Source of the DNA: Micrococcales bacterium
GTDB taxonomy: Bacteria; Actinomycetota; Actinomycetes; S36-B12; UBA10799
Assembly (NCBI GenBank): GCA_016719135.1
Contig: JADKAV010000031.1
Coordinates: forward strand, 1-29,689
Direction of reading: 5' to 3'
Length of the DNA: 29,689 nt
Under the pieces are notes generated by a model. That model saw only the letters and a list, made by a program, of their open reading frames with translations, was not told the DNA's origin and did no database searches. Both the position numbers and the translations under genes were made by a program. Shown here piece by piece: positions 1-8,516 of the stretch; positions within the stretch are counted from its first letter, which is position 1, and every line of letters starts with the position of its first letter.

Positions 1-561
1 GATCAGGCCGGCTCGCAGCGGCTGCGGCTCACCGCACAGCAGAAGCTGGTCATCCTGGATGTCGCGCAGCCCGACGACCTGGCGACCGGTCTGGAGACGT
101 TGGGCCTGCAAGTGCGGCCCACCGAGTTCCGACGCGGCGCCATGGCCTGCACCGGCATCGAGTTCTGCAAACTGGCCATCGTCGAGACCAAGGCCCGCAC
201 CGCCGACCTGGTCGACCGGCTGGAGGGGCACTTCGGCGAAAAACTCGACGGCACCGACCTGAGCATCCACGTCAACGGATGCCCGAACTCCTGCGCGCGG
301 TTCCAGATCGCCGACATCGGCTTCAAGGGTTCTCTGGTGCCCGACGCCGATGGCGAGATGGTGGAGGGTTTCCAGGTCCACCTCGGCGGCCGGTTGGGCC
401 CACAGGCCGGTTTCGGGCGCAAGTTGCGGGCGTTGAAGGTCACCGCTGATGATGTCCCCGATTACGTCCAGCGCGTGCTGACCAACTACACCGAGCAACG
501 CGAGGACTCCGAACCCTTCGCCGACTGGGTGCAGCGCACTGACGAGGAGTCGCTGCGATGA
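1..561 (+). CDS. Assimilatory sulfite reductase (ferredoxin/siroheme type), C-terminal part
   Basis: The frame is open from the first base, so this is the C-terminal 186 residues of a longer protein. It carries the siroheme/[4Fe-4S] ligand pattern of the nitrite/sulfite reductase family: C50-x5-C56 in a CTGIEFCKLA context and C94-x3-C98 in NGCPNSCARF. These enzymes reduce sulfite to sulfide with six electrons in the cytoplasm. Nitrite reductases share the fold, but the next genes are a zinc-ribbon protein and APS reductase, as in actinobacterial sulfate assimilation operons, so sulfite is the likelier substrate. The stop codon overlaps the next start (ATGA). The N-terminal half lies outside the window, so length and start cannot be judged. 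Confidence 0.9.
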   Translation, partial: DQAGSQRLRLTAQQKLVILDVAQPDDLATGLETLGLQVRPTEFRRGAMACTGIEFCKLAIVETKARTADLVDRLEGHFGEKLDGTDLSIHVNGCPNSCARFQIADIGFKGSLVPDADGEMVEGFQVHLGGRLGPQAGFGRKLRALKVTADDVPDYVQRVLTNYTEQREDSEPFADWVQRTDEESLR

Positions 562-692
562 ACGTCGTGCACTTCTGCCCCTATTGCGGCGAAGAGGACC
601 TGTGGCCGGAGCCGGGTCACGGTGCATGGCGATGTCGGGCGTGCACCCGCACCTTCACCGTCCGCATCGTCAAACCCGAGGAGAAGAAGTGA
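558..692 (+). CDS. 44-residue zinc-ribbon protein in the sulfur operon
   Basis: This is a very short gene whose ATG overlaps the sulfite reductase stop (ATGA) and whose TGA overlaps the cysH GTG start (GTGA), so it is translationally coupled on both sides. The product begins MNVVHFCPYCGEE and has CPYC near residue 8 and CRAC near residue 30: a four-cysteine ribbon expected to bind one zinc or iron. It has no signal peptide or membrane segment. I recall small proteins of this type between sulfite reductase and cysH in other actinobacteria, but I know of no assigned function. Electron transfer, cluster delivery or a structural role in the reductase complex are guesses. Confidence 0.85.
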   Translation: MNVVHFCPYCGEEDLWPEPGHGAWRCRACTRTFTVRIVKPEEKK

Positions 693-1429
693 GCATCGAC
701 ACCCTTGCACCGGTGGCGCGCAGCGCCGATCCCGGTGAGCTGGCGGCACAAGGCGCCGCCACCATCGGACACCTGCACAGAGCCGGAGTGGACCATGTAC
801 ATGTGGCCACCGCCGCCATCCGCTGGGCTGCACGGAACTTCCGTTCCCTGGTACTGATGTCCAGCATGGGCGACGAGGTACTGGTCCACCTGGCAGCCCG
901 GGCCGCCCCCGGCATCGAGGTCGCTTTCATCGACACCGGATACCACTTTCCCGAGACGTTGGGCACGGCCGCCGCGTACGCCGCCACGCAGCCGCTGTCG
1001 CTACTGACCGTCAGCCCACTGCAGTCGGTCGCCGAGCAGGACGCGGATTACGGATCCCGACTGCACGACCGCGACCCCGATCGCTGCTGCGCACTGCGCA
1101 AGGTGGAGCCGCTGGAACGCACGCTGGCCGGTAAGGACGCCTGGATCACCGGCATGCGCCGCGTTGATGCGCCGACCCGCTCGGATATCGACGTGGTGAC
1201 CCTGGACACCAAACGGTCGATGGTGAAGATCAACCCGATGGCGACATGGACCGAGGCGCAGACCGAAGCCTACGCCCGCGATCACGACGTCCTGCTGAAC
1301 CCGCTTCGGAAGTCGGGATACACATCCATCGGCTGCGCGCCGTGCACGCGCCCGACCGCGCCCGGTGATGACCCACGAGCTGGTCGGTGGGCCGGCAAGG
1401 GCAAGACCGAGTGCGGTCTGCACGTCTGA
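689..1429 (+). CDS. cysH: Phosphoadenylyl/adenylyl-sulfate reductase (APS type)
   Basis: This 246-residue protein belongs to the PAPS/APS reductase family, which reduces activated sulfate to sulfite with thioredoxin as electron donor. The residues C133-C134 (DRCCALRKVEPL) and C216-x2-C219 (GCAPCT) are the four [4Fe-4S] ligands typical of APS-using enzymes, and the C-terminal KTECGLH holds the catalytic cysteine (C242). The GTG at 689 is chosen because it overlaps the upstream TGA and starts a typical N-terminus. An in-frame start near 584 would overlap the zinc-ribbon gene by over 100 bases. No cysD/cysN lies downstream within the window. Confidence 0.93.
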   Translation: MSIDTLAPVARSADPGELAAQGAATIGHLHRAGVDHVHVATAAIRWAARNFRSLVLMSSMGDEVLVHLAARAAPGIEVAFIDTGYHFPETLGTAAAYAATQPLSLLTVSPLQSVAEQDADYGSRLHDRDPDRCCALRKVEPLERTLAGKDAWITGMRRVDAPTRSDIDVVTLDTKRSMVKINPMATWTEAQTEAYARDHDVLLNPLRKSGYTSIGCAPCTRPTAPGDDPRAGRWAGKGKTECGLHV

Positions 1430-1530
1430 GGTAGGCGGCGAGGGCCGATCGGACCTGCTGGAACCGCCCGAAAAGCCCATCGCCCAACCGGCGCAATCGG
1501 ACTTGACGAGACGAAATCGCAGATCGGCGC

Positions 1531-1536
1531 TAACCT
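1531..1536 (+). promoter_or_regulatory. Putative -10 box (TAACCT) for the sirohydrochlorin chelatase gene
   Basis: TAACCT fits TAnnnT and lies in the 131-base gap after cysH. A start site near 1543 would give a short leader with the AAGGAG ribosome-binding site at 1550-1555, five bases before the ATG. TTGACG at 1503-1508 is too far away (22-base spacer) to be a good -35 for it. Confidence 0.35.
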
Positions 1537-1560
1537 GCGCTGCGGAACGAAGGAGAACTG

Positions 1561-2349
1561 ATGAGTCGAGCGTCCCGTGACACGATCTCGCTGCCGCCAC
1601 CGCCGGCCGACTATGGCGTAGTGCTGCTCTCGCACGGCAGCGCCGACCCTCGGGCACGACTTGCCTGCGACCTGCTGGCCCGGCGGGTGGGCCACCGACT
1701 CGGGGCGTTCGTCGCGCAGGCGACCCTGGACCTGGACCGACCGCGCTTGGACGGGGCCATCGCCTACTTGGAGTCAAAGGGGATCCGGGACCTGGTCGTG
1801 GTACCCATGCTCCTGACGACGGCGTACCACGCCACCTCGGACGTCCCGATGTTCGCGGCGGCGACCCAGGCGTCCCACCCGCACACGCACATCATGATGG
1901 CCAACCCCATGGGCGCCGACCCGCACCTGCTCGACGGCCTGGACGCGGTGCTGAAGGCCGCGGGCCATCGCCCGGACCCGCAGACGGCAGTCGTGCTGGC
2001 ATCGGCCGGGTCGAGTTACGCCGCAGCCCGCAGCCGGCATGCCGCTCTGGCACTGCAGTGGCGCACGCACGGGTGGGGCGCATCAGCTGTCGCCTTCGCG
2101 TCGGGAACCGGCCCGAAGGTCGAGGAGGCCGTCGCCGATCTGCGCTCCAGCGGCTACGAGAAGATCTGCGTCGCCCCGTTCCTGATCGCCCCGGGCGTCA
2201 TGTCGCAGCGCATCGCTGCCGCCGCCCGCAATTCCGGCGCGGTGGCTGTGACCGGCACGCTGCACAGCACTGATGCGGCCATGGAGGTAGTTCTGCGGCG
2301 GGTGCGTTCGGCGGTGGAGCAACGGGATCTGCCACTGGCCTCGGGCTGA
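1561..2349 (+). CDS. Sirohydrochlorin chelatase family protein (CbiX/SirB-like)
   Basis: This 262-residue protein has two CbiX-like halves. The first holds LLSHGSADPRA with H25 and PMLLTTAYHATSDVP with H90, the histidines that bind metal in this family. The second half has the equivalent strand CVAPFLIAPGVMSQRI but with the histidine replaced. The family inserts iron (SirB) or cobalt (CbiX) into sirohydrochlorin. Beside sulfite reductase, an iron chelatase making siroheme is the likely role. It follows cysH by 131 bases and has its own AAGGAG ribosome-binding site at 1550-1555. Metal specificity cannot be read from sequence. Confidence 0.85.
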   Translation: MSRASRDTISLPPPPADYGVVLLSHGSADPRARLACDLLARRVGHRLGAFVAQATLDLDRPRLDGAIAYLESKGIRDLVVVPMLLTTAYHATSDVPMFAAATQASHPHTHIMMANPMGADPHLLDGLDAVLKAAGHRPDPQTAVVLASAGSSYAAARSRHAALALQWRTHGWGASAVAFASGTGPKVEEAVADLRSSGYEKICVAPFLIAPGVMSQRIAAAARNSGAVAVTGTLHSTDAAMEVVLRRVRSAVEQRDLPLASG

Positions 2350-2404
2350 CGACTTTCGGCGTGGCGCTCACGTGGACTGCGGCTTGGTTTGGCTGATCCT
2401 CATG

Positions 2405-2410
2405 TAACGA
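2405..2410 (+). promoter_or_regulatory. Possible leaderless -10 box (TAACGA) for the acyl-CoA dehydrogenase gene
   Basis: The hexamer sits seven bases before the ATG at 2418, the same register as the better TAnnnT boxes in this window, but lacks the final T. No ribosome-binding site precedes the ATG, which fits a leaderless transcript. Confidence 0.35.
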
Positions 2411-2417
2411 TGCGGTC

Positions 2418-3587
2418 ATGGACTTCACGTTTCCCGAAGAGATCACGGCCTTGCGCGCAAGTTTCTCCGACTTCGTCAAGCGGCAGATCATGCCCCTCGA
2501 GGAGGAACTCGCCGGCGAGTTCGAAAGCCTCTCGCCGGATCGACAGCGGATTGTCGAGGCGATGGACCGCGTCCGGGCGTTGTCCGTCGAAGCCGGTTTC
2601 TTCGCCGCACACATGCCCGAATCGGTCGGCGGCCAGGGGCTCAGCACGCTGGGGATGACCGCGCTGGTCGAGGACGCCGCACGCAGCGGCTCGCGCCTGG
2701 CGATGACCGCGATCTCACCGCCGAACCCGGCCGGACCCAGTTCCCTGCTGCTGAAGCTCCCCGACCACCTGATCAAGGAATGGGTCACACCAGTGGTCAC
2801 CGGCACGAAGACCGTGTGCTTCGCGCTGACCGAGCCGGAGGCCGGGTCGGACGCCCAAGCCATCCGCACCAAGGCCACCAAAGACGGCGACGGTTGGCGG
2901 ATCAACGGGCACAAGCACTACATCACCAACGCCTCACACGCCGACTTCGCGGTCGTGTTCGCGGTGACCGATGCGCAGAAGCGGGCCGCCGGTGGCATCA
3001 CGGCGTTCCTGGTGCCCGCCGATCAGTTCCGTCGGGGCCCGACGCAGTGGAACATCTCCGACACCCACCCCGGCGAGTTGTTCTTCGAGGACGCCTGGGT
3101 GCCTGACGACCACGTCGTGGGTGAAGTGGGCCTCGGGTTCTTCGCCGCGATGGAGTTCCTGAACGCCGGGCGCGCATTCATCGGCGCGCAGGCTCTCGGG
3201 CTGGCGCAGTTCAGCCTCGATGCCGCGACCGCCCACGTGCAAGCACGCACCGCCTTCGGCAAGCCGCTGGCCGCGTTCCAGGGGGCGAGCTTCCCGCTGG
3301 CCGAGAGCAAAGTCGAGATCGAGGCGATGCGCTGGCTTGTCTATCACCTCGCGTGGGCCGTGGACGAAGGTCAAAACCCCATGCTCGACGCCTCGATCGT
3401 GAAGTACTACTCGACCGAACGGGCGTATGCCGTGGCCGACCGATGCCTGCAGGTATTCGGAGGCATGGGCCTGATGAAGTCCGGGCCGATCGAGCGCGTG
3501 CTGCGCCATTTGCGGATGCTGCGGGTCGTGGAGGGCGCCTCCGAGATCCAACTGCTGGTCATCTCCCGGGCGTTGACCGTCAAGTAG
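2418..3587 (+). CDS. Acyl-CoA dehydrogenase
   Basis: At 389 residues this has the usual length of a FAD-dependent acyl-CoA dehydrogenase, the first oxidation step of fatty or branched acyl-CoA degradation. The three-domain order is visible: an N-terminal helical domain, the middle beta domain with FALTEPEAGSDA (residues near 135-146), and the C-terminal helical domain with ARTAFGKPLAAFQ and the CLQVFGGMGLM segment. The catalytic base is probably E372 in RVVEGASEIQ, matching the glutamate of medium- and short-chain enzymes. It appears to be a single-gene unit with no ETF or thiolase partner nearby, so the substrate is unknown. Confidence 0.92.
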   Translation: MDFTFPEEITALRASFSDFVKRQIMPLEEELAGEFESLSPDRQRIVEAMDRVRALSVEAGFFAAHMPESVGGQGLSTLGMTALVEDAARSGSRLAMTAISPPNPAGPSSLLLKLPDHLIKEWVTPVVTGTKTVCFALTEPEAGSDAQAIRTKATKDGDGWRINGHKHYITNASHADFAVVFAVTDAQKRAAGGITAFLVPADQFRRGPTQWNISDTHPGELFFEDAWVPDDHVVGEVGLGFFAAMEFLNAGRAFIGAQALGLAQFSLDAATAHVQARTAFGKPLAAFQGASFPLAESKVEIEAMRWLVYHLAWAVDEGQNPMLDASIVKYYSTERAYAVADRCLQVFGGMGLMKSGPIERVLRHLRMLRVVEGASEIQLLVISRALTVK

Positions 3588-3703
3588 ATCCGGCGCGAAC
3601 CGTCAAGGTCGATTCACCATCTTGCCGGGAAGCCGTCGGACACGTTGCGGTAACGGTCCGGTACCCACCATGACCGACCGATGCGTGTCCGCCGTTCGGT
3701 CAC

Positions 3704-3709
3704 TAGGCT
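3704..3709 (+). promoter_or_regulatory. Putative -10 box (TAGGCT) for kgd
   Basis: TAGGCT fits TAnnnT. Initiation near 3716 would leave a leader of roughly 28 bases containing GGAGGG and AGGGG purine stretches before the GTG at 3744. This placement argues against translation starting at the in-frame ATG at 3681, which would lie upstream of the transcript. Confidence 0.45.
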
Positions 3710-3743
3710 GGAGGGCGCATGCGAATCGACCCCAGGGGCACAC

Positions 3744-6700
3744 GTGACCACTGATGCAGGGAACTCCTTCGGAGCCAATGAATGGCTCGTTGACGAGTTG
3801 TACGAGCAGTATCTACAGGATCGGCATTCAGTCGACCCGGCTTGGTGGGATTTCTTCGCGGACTACGTGCCGTCGGACCCTGCCCGCGCCGCGGCGCTGA
3901 AGACCAGGATCGATCAGGCGAAGGCCGCCCGGACCCCGGCGAAGGCCGCGCCCGAGTCCAGACCGGCGGCACCCCAGGTGACCTCCGAGGAAGCCACCGT
4001 GCTGCGCGGACCGGCCGCCCGGGTGGTCACGAACATGGAGGCCAGCCTCGGCGTGCCGACCGCGACCAGCGTGCGCGCGGTGCCGGCGAAACTGCTGATC
4101 GACAACCGAGTGGTGATCAACAACCACCTCGGACGCAAACGGCAGGGGAAGATCAGCTTCACCCACCTGATCGGCTACGCGATGGTCCAGGCCATGAAGG
4201 CGATCCCCAGCATGAACGCCTCTTACGCCGAGATCGACGGCAAGCCGGCGGTCGTGCAGCATGAGTCGGTCGGCCTGGGCATAGCGATCGACATGAGCAA
4301 GCCGGACGGCACCCGTCAGTTGCTGGTTCCGAGCATCAAAGAAGCGCAGGACATGGACTTCGCTGCGTTCCGACATGCCTACGAGGACCTCATCCACCGG
4401 GCCCGCAACAACAAGCTCGGGGTCGATGATTTCGCCGGGACGACTGCCAGCCTGACCAACCCCGGGACCATCGGTACGGTTCACTCCGTGCCGCGGCTGA
4501 TGCCCGGTCAGGGCGTCATCCTGGGCGTCGGGGCCATGGAGTATCCGGCGGAGTTCCAGGGCGCGGCCTTGGACACCATCGTCCGGCAGGGCATCAGCAA
4601 GACTCTGACTCTCACCTCGACCTACGACCACCGGATCATCCAGGGCGCCCAGAGCGGGGAGTTCCTGCGCCGCATCCACCAGTATCTACTGGGCGAGGAT
4701 GATTTCTACGTCAACGTGTTCCGCTCGTTGCGCGTTCCGTACGAGCCGATCCGCTGGGCCCAGGACATCGCGCTGGCCCATGACGACGAGATCTCCAAGA
4801 CCGCCCGCGTCCAGGAGCTGATCCACGCCTACCGGGTGCGCGGACACCTGATGGCCGACATCGACCCCTTGGAGTACAAGCAGCGTTCACACCCCGACCT
4901 GGACATCTCCAGGCACGGGCTGACCCTGTGGGATCTCGACCGCGAGTACGCCACCGGCGGGTTCGGCGGACAGCCGTTCATGAAGCTGCGCACGATCCTG
5001 GGCATTCTGCGCGACTCCTACTGCCGGACCATCGGCGTGGAGTACATGCACATCCAGGACCCGGAGCAACGCGCATGGATCCAGAGCAAGGTGGAGCGCC
5101 CCTACACCTCGCCCACGAGCGAACAGCAGATGCAGATCCTGCGCCGACTCAACGCGGCGGAGGCCTTCGAGACGTTCCTGCAGACCAAGTACGTGGGCCA
5201 GAAGCGCTTCTCCTTGGAGGGCGCCGAGTCCACGGTGGCCGTGCTCGACGAGATCCTCGAAGCCGCCGCCCAGGAAACCCTGGAGGAGGTCGCGATCGGG
5301 ATGCCCCACCGTGGCCGCCTCAACGTGCTGGCCAACATCGCCGGCAAGCGGTACGCGCAGATCTTCCGGGAGTTCGAGGGGGGCACCGTCGACTCCGTCA
5401 TGGGATCCGGCGACGTCAAGTACCACCTCGGCAGTACCGGGGAGTACGAGGCGGAAAGCGGCGAAGTGATCACGGTCTCGCTGGCCGCCAACCCGAGTCA
5501 TCTCGAGGCGGTGAATCCGGTTCTGGAAGGGATCGTCCGGGCAAAGCAGGACTCGCTGGACCGCGGTGAGGAGTTCCCGGTACTGCCGGTCCTGATGCAC
5601 GGCGACGCCGCGTTCGCCGGGCAAGGCGTGGTCGCCGAGACGTTGAACCTTTCGCAGTTGCGCGGCTACCGCACCGGCGGCACGCTGCACATCATCGTGA
5701 ACAACCAGGTCGGCTTCACCACTCCTCCGGAGAGCAGTCGCAGTTCGGTGTACGCCACCGACGTGGCACGCACGGTGCAGGCCCCGATCTTCCATGTCAA
5801 CGGTGACGACCCGGAGGCGTGTGTGCGGGTGGCGCGGATGGCCTTCGACTTCCGCGAGGCGTTCAACAAGGACGTGGTCATCGACCTGGTCTGCTACCGG
5901 CGCCGCGGGCACAACGAGGCCGACGACCCGTCGCTGACCAACCCGAACATGTACAAGCTGATCGACCAGAAGCGTTCGGTGCGAAAGCTCTACACCTCGT
6001 CGCTGATCGAGCGCGGCGACTTGTCCCAAGAGGATGCCGAGAAGGCGCTGCAGGACTACCAGTCGCAATTGGAACGGGTCTTCTCGGAGACGCGCGAAGC
6101 GATGGCACACCCCGAGGAGACGAAGGTCCTCACGGTCGTGGAGTACCCGGCGCACGTGGAGACCGCGATCAGCGAGGAGACCCTCAAACGCATCGTCGAC
6201 TCCCAGGCCGCTCTCCCCGACCGGCTCACCGTGCACACCCGGCTGCAGCCGCAGTTGCAGCGCCGCGCGCAGATGGTCCAGGACGGCACCATCGACTGGG
6301 CCATGGGCGAGACTCTGGCCTTCGGCTCGCTGCTGCTGGAAGGCCGCAACGTGCGCCTCACCGGCCAGGACAGCGCGCGCGGCACGTTCGGCCAGCGGCA
6401 CGCGGTGATCGTGGACCGGGAGACCGAGGAGCGGTACGTGCCGCTGCACAACCTGTCGGCCGACCAGGGCCGGTTCTACGTCTTCGACTCGATGCTCAGC
6501 GAGTTTGCGGCCCTCGGGTTCGAGTACGGCTACTCCGTGCAGGCCCCGGAAACCCTGGTGCTGTGGGAGGCCCAGTTCGGGGACTTCGCCAACGGCGCGC
6601 AGACCATCACCGACGAATTCATCTCCAGCGGTGAGCAGAAATGGGGGCAGTTATCGGGCATCGTGATGTTGTTGCCGCACGGTTACGAGGGGCAGGGTCC

Positions 6701-7313
6701 CGATCACTCCTCCGCACGGGTCGAGCGCTACCTGCAGTTGTCCGCTCAGAACAACATGACCGTGGCCATGCCCAGCACGTCGGCCAGCTACTTCCATTTG
6801 TTGCGCTGGCACGCCAAGGCGCCGCATCACAAGCCACTGATCGTCTTCACCCCCAAGTCGATGCTGAGGCTCAAGGCCGCAACGTCCAAGGCCAGCGACT
6901 TCACCAACGGCTACTTCCAGCCGGTCATCACCGACAACACTGTTGACCCGGCCGGTGTACGACGCGTGCTGCTGTGTGCGGGCAAGATCACCTGGGACCT
7001 GTTCTCCGGGCGGCAGAAGGCCGGCTCCGAGGACGTCGCGATCGTGCGACTGGAACGGCTCTACCCGCTTCCGGGTGAGGAGATCCGGGCAGCCTTGCAG
7101 CAGTTCCCGGAGGACGCCGAGTTGATCTGGGTCCAGGAGGAGCCGATGAACCAGGGTGCCTACCAGTACATCTCGATCAACCTGCCGGAGTTCCTCGACG
7201 GACGCACGATCGGACGGGTTTCGCGTACCGCATCAGCCTCGCCGGCGACCGGCTCCCACAAAGCCCATGAGGCGGAGCAGGCGCAGGTGGTCGCGAAGGC
7301 CATCGGTGCCTGA
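3744..7313 (+). CDS. kgd: Multifunctional 2-oxoglutarate dehydrogenase/decarboxylase (E2-E1 fusion)
   Basis: This 1189-residue protein is the actinobacterial Kgd (OdhA/SucA-type) fusion acting in the TCA cycle. Residues 1-40 (FGANEWLVDELYEQYL) are the E1o N-terminal helix. A Lys/Ala/Pro linker leads to an acyltransferase (E2-like) domain with catalytic H296 in TYDHRIIQGAQSG. The remainder is the ThDP-dependent E1 with GMPHRGRLNVLANI and the cofactor motif from GD at 620-621 to NNQVGF. There is no lipoyl domain, as is normal for this fusion. The GTG at 3744 is preferred because a promoter-like TAGGCT lies at 3704 and the homologous N-terminus begins here; an ATG at 3681 would add 21 unrelated residues. 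The stop overlaps the next start. The related mycobacterial enzyme is inhibited by the FHA protein GarA; no garA is present here. Confidence 0.96.
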   Translation: MTTDAGNSFGANEWLVDELYEQYLQDRHSVDPAWWDFFADYVPSDPARAAALKTRIDQAKAARTPAKAAPESRPAAPQVTSEEATVLRGPAARVVTNMEASLGVPTATSVRAVPAKLLIDNRVVINNHLGRKRQGKISFTHLIGYAMVQAMKAIPSMNASYAEIDGKPAVVQHESVGLGIAIDMSKPDGTRQLLVPSIKEAQDMDFAAFRHAYEDLIHRARNNKLGVDDFAGTTASLTNPGTIGTVHSVPRLMPGQGVILGVGAMEYPAEFQGAALDTIVRQGISKTLTLTSTYDHRIIQGAQSGEFLRRIHQYLLGEDDFYVNVFRSLRVPYEPIRWAQDIALAHDDEISKTARVQELIHAYRVRGHLMADIDPLEYKQRSHPDLDISRHGLTLWDLDREYATGGFGGQPFMKLRTILGILRDSYCRTIGVEYMHIQDPEQRAWIQSKVERPYTSPTSEQQMQILRRLNAAEAFETFLQTKYVGQKRFSLEGAESTVAVLDEILEAAAQETLEEVAIGMPHRGRLNVLANIAGKRYAQIFREFEGGTVDSVMGSGDVKYHLGSTGEYEAESGEVITVSLAANPSHLEAVNPVLEGIVRAKQDSLDRGEEFPVLPVLMHGDAAFAGQGVVAETLNLSQLRGYRTGGTLHIIVNNQVGFTTPPESSRSSVYATDVARTVQAPIFHVNGDDPEACVRVARMAFDFREAFNKDVVIDLVCYRRRGHNEADDPSLTNPNMYKLIDQKRSVRKLYTSSLIERGDLSQEDAEKALQDYQSQLERVFSETREAMAHPEETKVLTVVEYPAHVETAISEETLKRIVDSQAALPDRLTVHTRLQPQLQRRAQMVQDGTIDWAMGETLAFGSLLLEGRNVRLTGQDSARGTFGQRHAVIVDRETEERYVPLHNLSADQGRFYVFDSMLSEFAALGFEYGYSVQAPETLVLWEAQFGDFANGAQTITDEFISSGEQKWGQLSGIVMLLPHGYEGQGPDHSSARVERYLQLSAQNNMTVAMPSTSASYFHLLRWHAKAPHHKPLIVFTPKSMLRLKAATSKASDFTNGYFQPVITDNTVDPAGVRRVLLCAGKITWDLFSGRQKAGSEDVAIVRLERLYPLPGEEIRAALQQFPEDAELIWVQEEPMNQGAYQYISINLPEFLDGRTIGRVSRTASASPATGSHKAHEAEQAQVVAKAIGA

Positions 7314-7483
7314 TGTACGACAGCGACCGCGGGATCGAGGAGCTGCTGCGCCGCCGCGAGGGTGAGCAGTTCACGGTGGACTGGCTGGCCGATCAACTAC
7401 GCGTCTACGTCGATCTTCACCCCCACGACGAGAATGTGGTTGAGCGGTTGGCCACCTGGCTGGCACGAGACGACGACGAATGA
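7313..7483 (+). CDS. 56-residue DUF6104-like small protein after kgd
   Basis: The ATG shares its A with the last base of the kgd TGA, and the stop overlaps the ATG of the diguanylate cyclase gene, so all three genes look translationally coupled. The acidic product (MYDSDRGIEELLRRREGEQF, then a helical segment with VDWLADQL and ERLATWLARDDDE) resembles from memory the DUF6104 family found directly after kgd in streptomycetes. I know of no assigned role. Conservation beside kgd would suggest a partner or modulator of the dehydrogenase complex, but that is inference. It has no membrane segment or cysteines. Confidence 0.8.
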   Translation: MYDSDRGIEELLRRREGEQFTVDWLADQLRVYVDLHPHDENVVERLATWLARDDDE

Positions 7484-8487
7484 GCGTGGTGGGCGGACCG
7501 CGCCCCCTCGACGATGGCGCAGTCAATGACTCCAGTGACAGCGCACTGGCACTGGCTGCCACTGCGCCGTTCGAGGACTTCCAGCAAGCCTCCGACGCGG
7601 TGCTCGCGTTGTTGCAGAGCAGATTCCCGATGGGACTGTGGATGGTCACGCGCACCGTCGAAGACGACTGGGTGGTGCTACAGGCCTCGGACCGTTCGTA
7701 CGGGGTGACCGGCGGCGACCATTTCCGCTGGAGCGACTCCTTCTGCTACCGGATGGTGCGCGGCGAGGGCCCCAACGTGGCAGCGGACTCATCATCTGTG
7801 CCTGCCTACGCGCAGGCCCCGATCGGCCGGGACATCCCCATCGCCGCGTACATCGGCTACCCACTGCTGGCCGATGGGCAACTGTTCGGCACACTGTGCG
7901 CGATCGATCCGCAGGTTCGGCCCGACCGATCAGACGACGAACCTCTGATCCGGCTGCTTGCACGCCTGTTGTCGACAGTGCTGGAATCACAGCTGCACGC
8001 CACTCAACTCTCGGAGATGGCTGCGGAACTCATGGACAGCGCACATCGCGACCCACTGACCCGCCTGCTCAACCGGCGCGGGTGGGAACGCCTTGTTACG
8101 CAGGCCCAGGAGAACTTGACGATGCTCGGCATCAGGCAGTGTGTCGTGATCGTCGACCTCGACGGTCTCAAGAACCTCAACGACACCGCCGGGCACGCCG
8201 CGGGGGACGACGTGCTGCAACGCACAGCAGCGGCCCTGGGTGGATCCACCCGCGGGGCCGACGTCGTTGCCCGGATCGGCGGGGACGAGTTCGCAATCCT
8301 GCTCGAGGAACCGGACGCTTTGGAACCGGCTCAGTTCGTGCAACGACTGGAGGCGGCACTGGTGGATGCCGATGTCGCAGCCTCGGTCGGCTGGTCTGTC
8401 AGCGGAACAGGCGTCAGTGTTGCCGAGGCTGTGGCACAGGCAGACGCGCGGATGTACGAGCAAAAGCGCCTGCGTCGCGGTCTGTGA
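7480..8487 (+). CDS. GAF-GGDEF diguanylate cyclase
   Basis: This 335-residue protein should make cyclic di-GMP from two GTP. Residues about 30-170 form a GAF-type sensor domain (DSFCYRMVRG, GYPLLADGQLFGTLCAID), followed by a short helical linker and a GGDEF domain from about residue 188. The active-site motif is intact (GGDEF, 267-271), the metal-binding aspartate lies in VIVDLDGLKNLND, and the inhibitory I-site RGAD (258-261) is exactly five residues ahead of GGDEF, so the enzyme is probably active and product-inhibited. It has no membrane segment and no EAL domain. The start overlaps the preceding stop, tying expression to kgd. The signal sensed by the GAF domain is unknown. Confidence 0.92.
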   Translation: MSVVGGPRPLDDGAVNDSSDSALALAATAPFEDFQQASDAVLALLQSRFPMGLWMVTRTVEDDWVVLQASDRSYGVTGGDHFRWSDSFCYRMVRGEGPNVAADSSSVPAYAQAPIGRDIPIAAYIGYPLLADGQLFGTLCAIDPQVRPDRSDDEPLIRLLARLLSTVLESQLHATQLSEMAAELMDSAHRDPLTRLLNRRGWERLVTQAQENLTMLGIRQCVVIVDLDGLKNLNDTAGHAAGDDVLQRTAAALGGSTRGADVVARIGGDEFAILLEEPDALEPAQFVQRLEAALVDADVAASVGWSVSGTGVSVAEAVAQADARMYEQKRLRRGL

Positions 8488-8516
8488 TGGTTGCCCCTCC
8501 TGAAGGTGCCCGGCAG

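Noticed and set aside
1430..1560. Riboswitch or other structured leader before the sirohydrochlorin chelatase gene
   Set aside because: I could find no conserved riboswitch core or long pairing; only a plausible -10 box and a ribosome-binding site are visible.
3681..3743. Upstream ATG extension of Kgd
   Set aside because: The 21 extra residues do not resemble the family N-terminus, and the TAGGCT promoter-like box at 3704 lies inside them; GTG 3744 fits better.
4887..6449. Long antisense open frame (520 codons) opposite kgd
   Set aside because: Long antisense frames are expected opposite GC-rich coding sequence with strong third-position bias. The predicted protein is rich in His, Arg and Val with no domain pattern, and kgd is unmistakable on the other strand.
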